From contig JAMPIV010014135.1 of assembly GCA_024509875.1 (NCBI GenBank), positions 248,001 through 312,000 on the forward strand: a stretch of 64,000 nucleotides of DNA, given 5' to 3'. How positions within the stretch are numbered: the first letter of the stretch is position 1; the number at the start of each line of letters is the position of its first letter. Positions 1 to 11,121 of the stretch are shown here, piece by piece. Source of the stretch: Oreohelix idahoensis. Taxonomy: Eukaryota > Mollusca > Gastropoda > Stylommatophora > Oreohelicidae. The notes under the pieces were generated by a model, which was not told the DNA's origin, did no database searches, and saw only the letters and a program-made list of their open reading frames with translations. The position numbers and the translations under genes are program-made.

Positions 1-610
1 GTCATAGCAAGGCGATGCCGGTTGGATTGATTGATCGTCCTAGTGTTAAAAGTAGCCTCCTAAAAAATATGTAAATAATCTGTAACACTGTTAAAGAGAT
101 GACTCATTAAACGCTAATACCAACGAACGAAGACACACACACACACAAAGACAACTGAACATTTAAAGATATTCGCTTGGAAGACCTCTTTGTGAAAAGG
201 GGACCCCAAACAAAAAACCTGCTACAATAGTTGAAATTTAGACCTAATCCACGTCTGGAGCCTCTGTTCCTGCAAAATTTGCGTTAGGAGATAACGGACT
301 GTTTGCCCGACCAAACCTTGAAAAATCCTTACAAACAAGCATCAAGGAAGGGGCTGTTTGCGCATGCCGTTAAACTGAAACGAAGGAGACCCACGACAGC
401 GGAGCAAGTATGCAGTTTGGCTACACTCAAGTGGGGGAATATGTTCTACACAAAGCGACGAAATTCACCCCCCTCCTCCTCTCCCCCCCCCCCCTTATGA
501 CTAGGGATCGAGTCTACTAAATAACCCCGAGGATTATTTTCAGTACATAAAGTGAAGTATTATAGTTGCTACAGGATAGTCCCGTATGCTTTGCTAGAGT
601 GTGGTTGCTA
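1..610. other. Unassigned, no gene seen
   Basis: No coding pattern, tRNA-like head or inverted repeat recognised. It holds a short CA microsatellite near 135-147 and a C-run near 482-494. Short open frames here resemble no protein family. Confidence 0.5.
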
Positions 611-815
611 TAGGGGGGGCTTCTAAGACGACAAAGAAACAATGTGACTGACCTCAGGCGTGTGTCGTACCAGGCGAGTAATGTGATGTCGTGCATGGGG
701 AAGGCGCTCTTTTATGTAAAATCAATGTTTGCTACAGAAACCACTGCTACAGGTGTCCATGAATGCTTTGGTGAAGGCTTCCTGCAAAGAGGATCAGCTG
801 AGAGAGGTGGCTCCG
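611..815 (+). repeat. Dispersed repeat R1, copy 1
   Basis: About 200 bp shared with 1540-1752, 3541-3757, 13625-14010 and 32835-33045 on this strand, and on the other strand with 35483-35640, 39350-39480 and 42215-42445. Common landmarks in order: a G-run, 'gacaaagaa', a 'cagg(c)atgtcgta' block, 'ACAGAAACCACTGCTACA', 'cttcctgcaaa' and a final 'gtggctcc'. No tRNA-type promoter boxes or open frame are seen, so class is unknown (SINE-like or a MITE). Confidence 0.6.
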
Positions 816-859
816 TAAAAGAGCAAACAATAAAAGAAATTAAATGAATGAATGAATAT

Positions 860-1085
860 ACAGGGATAGATTAGCTGGAGTATATCGAAACAACAGGTAA
901 GATTGAAGGGGAAAAAAAGATAGGGCTTCACAAAGAGAGCAAATACTGGACAGTTTGACATCGTGGCATGGAAAGAAGTCAACAGCAGAATTGATAAATT
1001 GTACTGGAGACAGGAAGTTGTGGAGAGACACGATCGCCTATGCCACTAGGCACGGTACTTGAAGAAGATTAGTTAGTCAATACCA
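860..1085. repeat. Dispersed repeat E, copy 1
   Basis: Shares an ordered set of blocks with 36655-36905: 'cagtttgacat', 'ggcaagg/ggcatgg', 'agacacgaggctgtg/agacaggaagttgtg', 'acacgatc', and 'ggtac(t/c)tgaagaag'. A weaker third copy is at 37285-37385. The blocks could be a decayed coding 3' end of a non-LTR element, but no conserved motif is readable. Confidence 0.45.
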
Positions 1086-1288
1086 TTCTTGCTGAAGGAT
1101 ATTTGATACCAACAACAAGTTTAAGCTCTAGCTACCACAGCTCCTCTGACAACAGTTCTACTGACTGTATCGTCTGCTCAAGAAAATACTTGAAAATAAA
1201 CGGTCGATCCCATTCACAACTAGACGTTGCCTCTGGGGGTCCCCCCCCCTTTTTTTTCCCTTACTAACTGGATCAAATGACGATAAGC

Positions 1289-1500
1289 TATAACCAGTGG
1301 CGTAGGGCCTACTAAGGGGGACGGTCCGCTCCGGGTGACAGCCAGGAGATGTGCCGCCAGTGCACACTATTATGACAGGTAATATTTAAAAATCTACTTC
1401 CAAGCATAATATTATGGGGGGGCAGGGGCTGCCAAAGGAATGATCCGCCACAGGTGCCACATACTTTATGTTTGCTCCTGACATCCAGAGGCTGGGGACG
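1289..1500 (+). repeat. Dispersed repeat D, copy 1
   Basis: Contains 'AGTGGCGTAG', 'GGTCCGCTCCGGGTGAC', 'ACACTATTATGACAG' and 'ATCTACTTCCAAGCATAA'. The same blocks recur at 34688-35105, where a SINE-A copy separates them. This G-rich 'GTCCGCYCCGGGTGA' motif resembles the ends of a widespread animal DNA-transposon relic, but I cannot name it. Confidence 0.5.
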
Positions 1501-1539
1501 CAAAATTAAGATGCGCCCTAACATTATGCTGCGTATCCT

Positions 1540-1752
1540 GTAGTTCCCGGGGGCGCCTCCAAGGCGACAAATAAAGAATAGGACTGCTGAACTGTCAGGC
1601 ATGTCACAAGTGGTGACTGCTGAGAGACTGTGCATAAGGCTGGCAACGTCTTGTTTAAAACGAACTGCTACACACACCACCATTGCCAAAGTGATGCTCT
1701 GATGCGGGCTTCCTGCAAAAAGGCTTGCCGTAGTGGTGGCTCCATGACCCAT
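1540..1752 (+). repeat. Dispersed repeat R1, copy 2
   Basis: Same block order as the copy at 611-815, from the G-run near 1550 through 'gacaaataaagaa', 'caggcatgtcac', 'ctggcaac' and 'cttcctgcaaaa' to 'gtggctcc' at 1735-1742. A 146-codon open frame on the other strand is only a shadow of this repeat. Confidence 0.6.
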
Positions 1753-1755
1753 ATG

Positions 1756-3540
1756 GAGCGAAAAGGGGGGGGGGAGAGAGAAAAAATAAGATGAAAGTGT
1801 GTATCTGATGCTCAGTTAACTAATAAGCCCACAAACATCAAAGCACCTTGTGTAGTTCACACAAAAATAAAATCCTAGATTTTAAAAAAATATTTTTTTA
1901 AGAGATAGAGAAGGAAAAAATGCGACTTGATTTTGAAAGAAAGCATCTGCTTGAGTGAGCAAAGGTGGCCAAACTTTTCCCCCCATCTCTTTTAACAAAA
2001 TTTCCCCAAATGGCCGTATCATTGCCATCGACAAAAAGCCCCACATCCTTTCAAGTTTGGCTCTTAAAGGTCCAGAAAAGCTTCCCCAGTCAAGTCTGAA
2101 GATATCCCAACGCTTGGAGGTTTATGTACCGTGGATAGCGATAAAAATCAAGCACTTCGGCGAAGACATAAATGGAGGGGCGAAATTTCGAAAGCGATTT
2201 CATACCTGACTGATGACAACTGGCAAAGCGAGCAACATTAAAAATAACAGAATGCGGGTTGATTGTGCCACTTTGAAAACACAAATATAAAATCTTTCTA
2301 CTACATAAGAAATAATTGTATCTTTAAATATTAAAATATGAACGTAAATACACACAAGGAGCCAGACGTCGTGCAATGGGGGGAATACTTTTGTGAAGGG
2401 AGAATAGGCAAGGAGAAATGCATCCCTGAGCCGGGGATAAACAGCGGTTAGACAAATCAGCCCGTATCGAAGATCGTAAAACCTAATGAAAACAAGAACG
2501 GCATAAAAGAGAGGAATGACAAGCGGGACATAAAATATTTTGATGACCCACGTCCCCGAAGCCGAAGAACGCATTCCCGTACCAGGCTCTGGTGCCCCTC
2601 CAAGAAAATGCCGGCATTTACAGAGTAATGAGGCCTGGTCTGGCCGTTAACTGCTTTTCAGACACTGGAAGCCCCTCTCGCAATCAAATGCTCCCGGAGA
2701 AGTGCAAAACTTAACGCAGTGCTTGGCTCCGCTATTAGAACCGTTCGTCTACGAGAGAAACAGGCAGAATTGCCTCTTTTAATGTCCAATTTTTCCCCCC
2801 CTCCAGCCCTCCTCTTTTTCTCTTCCTCCCCTTTGAAGTCTTGCGAAAGCACAGAAATAAAACACTTACGGGAGAGGAAACGGAAGGGAAAAAAAAAAAG
2901 AAAAATGCCGAGGCATGTTACCACAAGCTTCTGGCCTGTAATTCATCTCACATCCAAAGCGAGTTTGTCTCTTATGTTATTTAGCGGGTATGAAGCATGA
3001 ATTGGTCATATTAGCTCGGCCCTTGTTATCACAGAAAAGCTTCTACTCATTAAAGAAAAATACAATTTAAACCTGCACTTTAAAAAAAAAATGACCTCAG
3101 TTTTTTTTTAAACTTCTAAAGCTGATTTAGAAAGCACTGAAGCTTTTATTACTGATATTAATGGCATGTGTGTGACGTATATCGGGGAACATCAAAGGCC
3201 TTGTTGAAAACAGCTTTGAGAGCGTTCTCACATATGAAGATAATTATTTCACTGGCGAGGAAAAAAAACGCGTGCACAATTTACACAAAAGAAGTGATCT
3301 CCATTGTGTGACAGTCGGGGGGGGGGATAATTTGCAACAGTGTGGCTCCGCGGAGAAGAAATATCGCTTGGTCGATACTTGTTAAATTTAATTTATCTGC
3401 AAGCGAAGGATATTAAACAACCAGGGTTGTCGGTCATATATCTTTTCCCCAATACTGTTGGACTTAAATTATATTCAAATCTGTCAGCCTTACAACAACT
3501 TAACTTTTACCGGTAATCTACCTCCTCTACCACACACGCC
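1756..3540. other. Unassigned, no gene seen
   Basis: AT-rich with G/A-run 1766-1785 and poly-A/T tracts near 1880, 2888 and 3090. Frames up to about 120 codons occur on both strands (for example 2200-2574 minus) but have low complexity and no family resemblance. Confidence 0.45.
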
Positions 3541-3757
3541 CAGTGTGGCGGTTCCCGAGGGTTTCTTATGAGACAAAGAAAGAACACGATTACTGCTCCC
3601 CTCATGCATGTCGTACATGGCGACTAATACGAGGTTGTGCATGTGCTGGCAATCTCATCACGTAAAACCTATTGCCATAGAAACCACCGTTACAAGAGCA
3701 CGTGAATGCGTTGTCGCACGAGCACCAGCTATACTGGTTGGCTCCATGATCCGTTAA
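3541..3757 (+). repeat. Dispersed repeat R1, copy 3
   Basis: Matches the family through 'gacaaagaaagaac', 'atgtcgtacatggcgac', 'ggttgtgcatg', 'ctggcaatctcatca', 'atagaaaccaccgttaca' and the ending 'ggctccatga'. The middle 'gcgacta..gaggttgtg' block is best preserved in this copy and in 32835-33045. Confidence 0.6.
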
Positions 3758-4107
3758 GATGTGCGGAAAGGTAAATGATAACATATCTTGAAGATACATA
3801 TGTGTGACATATTGGCTCCTTAATGCGTGTACTGTGTGGAGAAATGTTGCTATCGGGCACGTCGGCACATCGATAAGACAATACGATGAGCCCTCCCTAC
3901 TGTAGACAGACACAGAGGATTTCCTGGCAAGTTCGAACTTCTGATCAACACCCGTGTGGTAGAAACATGGCTCGCGCATGCCAGGCTGTTTTTCGGCTAA
4001 TTGTTTCCCTTGATTTTTCGGACTTCTATGTGTGTGTTTTTAATGCATCATGTGTTTCCCTCTGTGGCTTTCTCCCATTAATTACGCTTTACTGTCTTTT
4101 TCATCAT

Positions 4108-5512
4108 ACTTTTCTTACGATTGGGCTGTCTTCTCCATTACTAATAACACTGTCTCACGCTTGGACTGTCTTCTCCATTACTAATAACACTGTCTCACGA
4201 CTGGACTGTCTTCTCCATTACTAATAACACTATCTCACGACTGGACTGTCTTCTCCATTACTAATAACACTATCTCACGCGTGGACTGTCTTCTCCATTA
4301 CTAATAACACTATCTCACGCTTGGACTGTCTTCTCCATTACTATTAACACTATCTCACGCTTGGACTGTCTTCTCCATTACTAATAACACTGTCTCACGA
4401 CTGGACTGTCTTCTCCATTACTAATAACACTATCTCACGTGTGGACTGTCTTCTCCATTACTGATAACACTATCTCACGACTGGACTGTCTTCTCCATCA
4501 CTAACAACAGTCTCACGGTTGGACTGTATTCTCCATTACTAATAACACTATCTCACGACTGGACTGTCTTCTTTTCCATTACTAATAACATTATCTGACG
4601 CGTGGACTGCCTTCTCCAATACTAATAACACTATCTCACGCGTGGGCTGTCTTCTCCATTAATAATAACACTATCTCACGCGTGGACTGCCTTCTCCATT
4701 ACTAATAACACTATCTCACGATTGGACTGTCTTTTCCATTACTAATAACACTGTCTCACGACTGGACTGTCTTCTCCATTACTAATAACACTATCTCACG
4801 CGTGGACTGCCTTCTCCATTACTAATAACACTATCTCGTGTGGACTGTCTTCTCCATTACTAAAAACACTATCTCACGACTGGACTGTCTTCTCCATTAC
4901 TAATAACACTATCTCACGATTGGACTGTCTTCTCCATTACTAATAACAGTCTCACGGTTGGACTGTCTTTTCCATTACTAATAACACTATCTCATGACTG
5001 GACTGTCTTCTCCATTACTAATAACACTATCTCACGCGTGGACTGCCTTCTCCATTACTAATAACACTATCTCACGATTGGACTGTCTTCTCCATTACTA
5101 ACAACAGTCTCACGGTTGGGCTGTATTCTCCATTACTAATAACACTATCTCACGACTGGACTGTCTTCTTCTCCATTACTAATAACATTATCTGACGCGT
5201 GGACTGCCTTCTCCAATACTAATAACACTATCTCACAATTGGACTGTCTTTTCCATTACTAATAACACTATCTCACGACTGGACTGTCTTCTCCATTACT
5301 AATAACACTATCTCACGCGTGGACTGCCTTCTCCATTACTAATAACACTATCTCACGATTGGACTGTCTCCTCCATTACTAATAACACTGTCTCACGCTT
5401 GGACTGCCTTCTCCATTACTAATAACACTGTCTCACGCTTGGACTGTCTTCTCCGTTACTAAACACAGTATCTCACGATTGGTCTGTCTTCTCCATTACT
5501 AATAACACTATC
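4108..5512 (+). repeat. 40-bp minisatellite, left block
   Basis: About 35 head-to-tail copies of a 40-bp unit read as 'ggactgtcttctccattact' plus 'aataacactatctcacgNNt'. Variation concentrates on the four bases before GGACTG (cgtt, cgcg, gact, gatt) and on TGTCTT versus TGCCTT; a few units are shortened. Higher-order repeats are visible: the run near 4500-4700 recurs near 5100-5300 with the same shortened 'aacagtctcacggttgg' unit. The array continues at 7599 after an LTR insertion. Confidence 0.95.
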
Positions 5513-5755
5513 TGTCGTGAAACGAGTGTAAGCCACTACTTGGTTAATCACTTTGTCGAAATACAGATTTGCTTCAACCAATCAACGATCACCGTTCACC
5601 AGTCTCTGAGACAGAATAAATTATACTGTTCACGCAAGATGGCGGCGAAAAACTGAATAAAATTAGGCTGTATGAGCAAAAGACGAAACCGGAGGAAACC
5701 AATCAACTTGCTCCGCCAGGAACCAACCGAAAGCTTTCCTTAAGTATTTACCTGC

Positions 5756-5764
5756 CTATATAAT
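5756..5764 (+). promoter_or_regulatory. TATA-like box in solo LTR
   Basis: CTATATAATC lies about 245 bp inside the LTR, followed by a GC-richer stretch; this is a plausible LTR promoter core. It is a sequence match only. Confidence 0.35.
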
Positions 5765-6088
5765 CGGGCGGATTTTATGCTAACCACGCAACCCCGAACT
5801 TGACGCCAGAGATACTGACTGAAGAGGAAGAAGCTGTCACCTTGATTTGTTGCTTACCTGAGGGCATCGACCTGCAACCTACTTCACTAGTCGTGTCAAA
5901 CTGGCCTTTTTTTTAAATCTTGGAGGGTAAATATAAATTTACGATAACCTTTAGGAAAAAAGGCTTACAGCAGACCTGTATATATTTAATATATTTTGGT
6001 TCACTGATTGTATCTTGGGGAAATTTAGTATAATGATTGTATTTCCTATTATGATTGAATAGACGAAGACTAATAGGACTCATACTTC

Positions 6089-6258
6089 AATCTATTGTCA
6101 GTCTATAACTTCAGTCTATTGTCTCTGATAACTCCAAACTGCAATATAACCAAAACAGTCCTTGTTAGGACTCAATCTATTGTCAGTCTATAACTTCAGT
6201 CTATTGTCTCTGATAACTCCAAACTGCAATATAACCAAAACAGTCCTTGTTAGGACTC
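6089..6258 (+). repeat. 85-bp tandem duplication inside the LTR
   Basis: Two essentially identical 85-bp copies beginning 'aatctattgtcagtctat' at 6089 and 6174, followed by a partial third block near 6259. The unit itself contains degenerate 'tctattgtc' sub-repeats. Perfect identity suggests a recent duplication. Confidence 0.85.
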
Positions 6259-7111
6259 AATCTATTGTCTCATCTAACTCTAATCTATTGTCTCCTATAA
6301 CTCCCACCTGATATATATAACCAAACAGTCCTCGTCGCATATATTCCTATCATAAGAACATAACGTTATTGTTAGGATATATGTTACCAGCTTGTATAGC
6401 ACTCGTCAGAGGGGGCCTGGGATTATATGGGGAAGGACATTGTTGTCTCACACCTAGGTGTACATATTATTGGATTTATTCATGTATTGATTTATATTAT
6501 GGGATGTATTAATGTATTAAATGTATTCATGTATTGAATCTATATTATTGAATGTATCCATGCATTAGTTTATCAGAAAGAATGTTTTGCAAGTAGACAC
6601 CTGTCTTGTCTCGCTATTGCTAAATCATACTGAGCCATGTTGTCATTCATCCCACATGCAGACACTGAGACACGCTCATATCATATACAATAGAAATAGG
6701 TGGGCTTGAGGACAGAAATTAGCCCCTATTTTTCCTTGTTACAGGTTTCATTTGTGTCCTAAAAACCTGAGGTCGTATGTTCGAGTCAATCCCACTGCCT
6801 GGAACTTCGCAGGAGCATAGAGATTGTACAGAAGCTACATCTTTAGTCCCCCTCAGTCTTGGGTGGGCTAAAGTAACGAGTCTCAGCAGGAGTTGTGTGA
6901 ACCAAACTAAGGAGAACAGAATGTTTTAAGAGATGAGTACACATTAGTACCATTTCTGTCAGCATTGTGAGCATAGAAACTGTCAGTGATGAGAAAGTGA
7001 AATTAGCATAGCAAGAGACAAAAATAACAACATAGCTGATAAGTGTTATATCCTTAATTAACAGCACAGCTGATATAATTTTTGTTCCTATAATTGGAAA
7101 ACTTGTTGTAA

Positions 7112-7212
<101 letters not shown>

Positions 7213-7593
7213 AAATCATATGTAAACTTACAAATTCAGTACATTCCATTTTTTTCAACATTCACCCTTCAGCACAAGAGTAGATAGTGTATATACGAAA
7301 TAAATACTTAGGAAATTGTATTTGAAGACTTGTCAATTTTATCATTGTTAAGCAAAATCTGTTTCCTTGTGTTTTTTTTTTTAATATCACAGTTAGTTAC
7401 ACAGCGGAGGTGGCGCTTTATGTCGGTCTCCTCTCTACTATTGTTTCGAGATCAGATCATTCACAGCCGTAACTAATTTGTGATACCAGTAGTCCTCTCA
7501 GATACTGGGACTTCACCATTTTCTGCAGAAATTCTATTTCTGTAATTGTCAGTACTATACTGATCCAAGAGCCAAACAAAACCTCTCGCCACA

Positions 7594-7864
7594 CTATCTC
7601 ACGACTGGACTGCCTTCTCCATTACTAATAACACTATCTCACGCGTGGACTGTCTTCTCCATTACTAATAACACTATCTCATGCGTGGACTGCCTTCTCC
7701 ATTACTAATAACACTATCTCACGCGTGGACTGTCTTCTCCATTACTAATAACAGTCTCATGGTTGGACTGCCTTCTCCATTACTAATAACACTATGGTTG
7801 GACTGCCTTCTCCATTACTAATAACACTATCTCACGCTTGGACTGTCTTCTCCATTACTAATAG
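7594..7864 (+). repeat. 40-bp minisatellite, right block
   Basis: About six and a half further copies of the 40-bp unit of 4108-5512, beginning with the duplicated target bases CTATC. Some units are shortened, as in the left block. It is the displaced end of the same array. Confidence 0.95.
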
Positions 7865-8165
7865 CTGCAACTATTTCTCTCATAAAGTCGGCAGTATATC
7901 TCAGGCTTCTCTCATATAACCACACCTATTTCTCAAAGAGCTGACAGCCTGTCTTCGGCTTCCCTGGTCGCCACACGGTCTCTCCCTTAAAAGGGTTAGT
8001 GAAGCCATGTCAAACTGCTCCTCTTGTGGAGCCGACAGTCTTGAAAAACGTGTCACGCTATGCAGCAGGCAAAAAACTTTAGCCTTCAGTCCGGATGACG
8101 TAGCATCTTTGTGAGGAGACTGATCAACTATGTCTATCCAACCTTCTCCGTAATCATAATACATC

Positions 8166-8300
8166 AGGAGTCGGAGTGGCTAAGAGGTATGGAGTCCGCC
8201 TTGAATTCTAGAGGTACCAGGTTCGATTCCCAGTAGAGGGAATATAATTTATAGAATTTTTTTTTTTTTTCAGAACCAGGGGTTCTAATGATGTCATACT
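8166..8300 (+). mobile_element. SINE-1, copy 1
   Basis: tRNA-like head: an A-box-like 'GAGTGGCTAAGAGG' near 8173 and a B box 'GGTTCGATTCC' near 8220, the spacing expected for a pol III promoter. The body reads 'aatataatttatagaat', a T-run, 'cagaaccaggggttc' and 'aatgatgtcat'. The same head and body occur at 23166-23300, so it is a dispersed SINE and not a tRNA gene; the acceptor stem does not close. Confidence 0.7.
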
Positions 8301-9094
8301 GCAGGTTAAAAATCTAATGGCAGTTGGAAATCGTAAAGAGTAGGCCATAAAGCCGCTGCCCTGGCAAAATTTAAAAATTTGAAACCTACCCACCACAAAT
8401 ATATTTATAGAATGCGTGATTCCTATTATCACACACTGGGATTCTCGCCGGTGCTACGGAGTTCGTGCACTGTGCTAAGATCCTCCTTGTGTGATCTAAG
8501 GGAGGAGATCGTGGCACTGGTGGAGTTGTCCATGTGCAATGAAGATACTGTAGTCCTTAACAACCAAGCCAATGCATAAATGCATCACTGTTTGCAGAAC
8601 CCGCCACAGTAACGGCAGTAGTAACAACAGGGAAGACACTTTTTCTTTGATCCTCACCACCCACACATCCGGGCACCATAAAGACTCAAAATGGGCGCCT
8701 GCCAGAGCTGATCACTAGACCACGACCTATAACTTTTCAATAAGCAAACGTGTGAATACAGCAACGCTAAACACCAGCTTACCCTACCCTACTCTCTCTC
8801 TCTCTCTCCTATCTCTCTCAACTCTTTCATATTCTTCCCAGACAAATAGAGCAGTTGTGGAAAGAACTTTGAAGACACCAGCTTACGGCTTGTACAAACA
8901 AGCACACACTGCTCTACTCACCTTCTGTGAGATTCCTGCCGGGATTGAACGCTCCCCTTGGTATGCTGGGGGGTATAAGATCACAGCTCGTATGTCGCGC
9001 TATCCAACATTCATACAAATTATGGGACCTGCAAAACAAAGAGACTGTGTTCGAGTACGCCTGTTTATACGTTAAACTTTAATTAGGTATTTTG

Positions 9095-9096
<2 letters not shown>
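8301..9096. other. Unassigned, no gene seen
   Basis: Contains a CT microsatellite near 8792-8810 and short frames without family resemblance. 'gccgggattgaacgctcccc' near 8938 looks like an antisense tRNA B box, perhaps the remnant of another SINE. Confidence 0.4.

Positions 9097-9141
<45 letters not shown>
9097..9141. repeat. (TA)n microsatellite
   Basis: About 44 bp of TA repeats, passing into a short ACAC tract, directly before the RT relic at 9150. Confidence 0.95.
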
Positions 9142-9146
<5 letters not shown>

Positions 9147-9149
9147 TTC

Positions 9150-9780
9150 ATTATTGTAGGGTGTAGAAACATGGACAATAAAAAAGCAATCAGAGTGCAA
9201 GAACTGAGAGAACAGGAATTGAGGCCTTGGAGATGTGGATGTGTAGAAGAATGGGGCATGTCTCTTAGAACGAGAAGAAAACAAATAAAGAGGTCCCAGA
9301 AAACATAGGAATGAAAAGAAAATTAATGAAGAAGATCAAAATTAGACAGGTAAAATATTTCAGCAGGTAAAAAGGCATAAAACCTTAATTAAGACCATAA
9401 TAGATGGAAGAGTTGAAGGCAAGCGTGCAAGAGGAAGACAGCGCTATAAGAGGGAATTTACATCAAGACATGGATAGTGGAAAGAGTCTATCAGAGTGCA
9501 CCATCAAGACAAGAGACAGGAAAGAGTCTATCAGAGTGCACCATCAAGACAAGAGACAGGAAAGAGTCTGTCAGAGTGCACCATAAAGACAAGAGACAGG
9601 AAAGAGTCTGTCAGAGTGCACCATCAAGACAAGAGACAGGAAAGAGTCTATCAGAGTGCACCATCAAGACAAGAGACAGGAAAGAGTCTATCAGAGTGCA
9701 CCATCAAGACAAGAGACAGAAGACGTTGGTGATCCACTGCGGCTGACCTTCGTTGTGAAGATGACAGATGATGATTAGCC
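9150..9780 (+). pseudogene. Decayed non-LTR RT C-terminus
   Basis: Reading across frames gives the familiar 3' end of a non-LTR retrotransposon ORF: 'GVETWTIKKQ' at about 9152, an 'EMW..RRMG' region near 9225, 'IIDGRVEGKRARGRQR' near 9395-9445, and 'RRRW' and 'ADLRCEDDR' just before the end, followed by a (GAT)n-like tail. Several stops and frame changes make it non-functional. A 40-bp tandem array (9476-9720) has expanded inside the coding part, between the 'GRQR' region and 'RRRW'. The same 3' end occurs on the other strand at 46320-46448. Confidence 0.7.
9476..9720 (+). repeat. 40-bp minisatellite inside an RT relic
   Basis: Six copies of a 40-bp unit ('aaagagtctatcagagtgca' followed by 'ccatcaagacaagagacagg'), nearly identical to each other. 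Because 40 is not a multiple of three, successive copies read in rotating frames and yield overlapping open frames full of SLSECTIKTRDR; these are artefacts. One copy corresponds to the retroelement's own coding sequence, so the array arose by expansion after or during insertion. Confidence 0.92.
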
Positions 9781-9884
9781 TTCAGCTCCCTGTGGAGCAT
9801 ACAACAAATTCACGTCAAGCCCAGCTCTGTGCCGTCCGCTCTAAGACCCAGCCATGTTTTCCATCCGTTGTTATTAACGTGCCG

Positions 9885-9897
9885 AGGTATTTGAATC
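9885..9897. repeat. 13-bp target-site duplication
   Basis: AGGTATTTGAATC here and again at 10673-10685, flanking the inserted RT fragment 9898-10672. Confidence 0.85.
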
Positions 9898-10672
9898 AAA
9901 TCAGAGGCACATCTCCAATCCAACCTGCAAGTCTGGAAGGAAGAGCTGGAGAAGAGAGGGATGGTCATAAGCAGCTCTAAAACAAAATCCATGGTGATAT
10001 CACGAGAAGAAAGAAAACATCAGATTAAGTTGGGAGAACAGGTCTTGGAGCAGGTCGAGCACTTTAAATATCTCGGAGCTATTATAGACCGAAAGGGAGG
10101 CATCAAAGAAGAGTTGGCCACTCGAAAAGCAGCGGCTGGGAGACTTTTTCAGGCCATAAATCGTGGATTCCTCAGCAAGAAAGAGGTTGGTAAGAAAACG
10201 AAGATGGCTGTATACCGCTCCACCTATGTCCCAGTTTTGACATATGGATGCGAGTCGTGGGCAATGACTACAACCCACAAAAGCCAGATCCAAAACTCAG
10301 AAATGAGGTATCTGAGGAAAGTGGTTGAAGTAACAAGAAGAGACATGGTCCGCAACCAGACGATACGTCAAGGCCTGAAATCCCATTCGCTGCAGACCCA
10401 AATAGAACAGTCCCAACTAAGATGGTTTGGCCATGTCTGCAGAATGGGAGAAGATCGGCTACCACGACAAGCATGGGAAACAAAGAGCCAGGGATCCAGA
10501 CCTCCAGGACGACCCAGAGTTCGCTGGGAGGACAACATTAGACAATCTTTGAAGGACCGAGGACTAGAATGGAACCAGGCCAGGAAGAAGACAGCTGATA
10601 GAATGGTCTGGCGCTCTCTCTTCCAAACCTGTACACCTCACGGTAGAAGGGGAACGACTAAGTAAGTAAGTA
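9898..10672 (+). mobile_element. 5'-truncated non-LTR retrotransposon with TSD
   Basis: A 775-bp insertion bounded by AGGTATTTGAATC repeats. It encodes the C-terminal part of an RT from just after the catalytic aspartates: 'EAHLQSNLQVWKEELEKRG', the 'KTKSMVIS' and 'FKYLGAIID' motifs, 'YGCESW', 'LRWFGHVCRM' and 'PPGRPRVRWEDNIRQ', ending at a stop at 10663-10665. The 3' end is a (TAAG)n tail. The frame is open throughout, so this copy is young. Relatives are at 45001-45720 and 21096-21240, both minus. The clade is not certain (RTE/CR1-like, no RNase H seen). Confidence 0.85.
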
Positions 10673-11087
10673 AGGTATTTGAATCTATTGACCATTTTTA
10701 AAAACTGTTCCATTTACTTTGATAATGCATTCCGGAAAAGTCGTTTTCTTCGAGATGACTATAGCTTCTGTCTCTTTTGCTATTATGGCTAAGGCCTTTA
10801 ATTTAACTTTCTGTCACTTCTGTATCAATCATTTCCTACAACTCATTTTCACTAACTGCCATTAAGACTGTACCATCAGCTTACCTCAAGTTATTTATAT
10901 TATGTCCACAAACAGGTGTATTTCTGGCATCTCTTCTATAGATTTCATTTTTTTTCTCTCAATATTTATAGGTATTTGAGTTTACTGACTTGTTTTAAAA
11001 CGGTCCTTACTTCGATAGTCCATTCTGGAGAGGTCATTTTCTTCGACGTGGTCATTTCTTTCTGTCAATTTTGTATCCAGCCAGGGT

Positions 11088-11121
11088 TGTGGAGTCGGCC
11101 AAAAAATATTCCGACTCCACA
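11088..11121. repeat. Short perfect hairpin, GGAGTCGG type
   Basis: TGTGGAGTCGG and CCGACTCCACA form a perfect 11-bp inverted repeat around a 12-base AT-rich loop. It lies exactly at the left edge of the triplicated RT block and resembles the ends of the 'ggagtcgg' repeat at 21310-21560, so it may be a minimal deletion derivative of that element. Confidence 0.6.

Noticed and set aside
8166..8245. Functional tRNA gene
   Set aside because: A and B boxes are present, but the cloverleaf arms do not pair and the unit is repeated with a common non-tRNA body, so it is a SINE.
9404..9746. Three overlapping plus-strand frames rich in SLSECTIKTRDR
   Set aside because: They are produced by a 40-bp tandem repeat whose length is not a multiple of three; the same text appears in all three frames.
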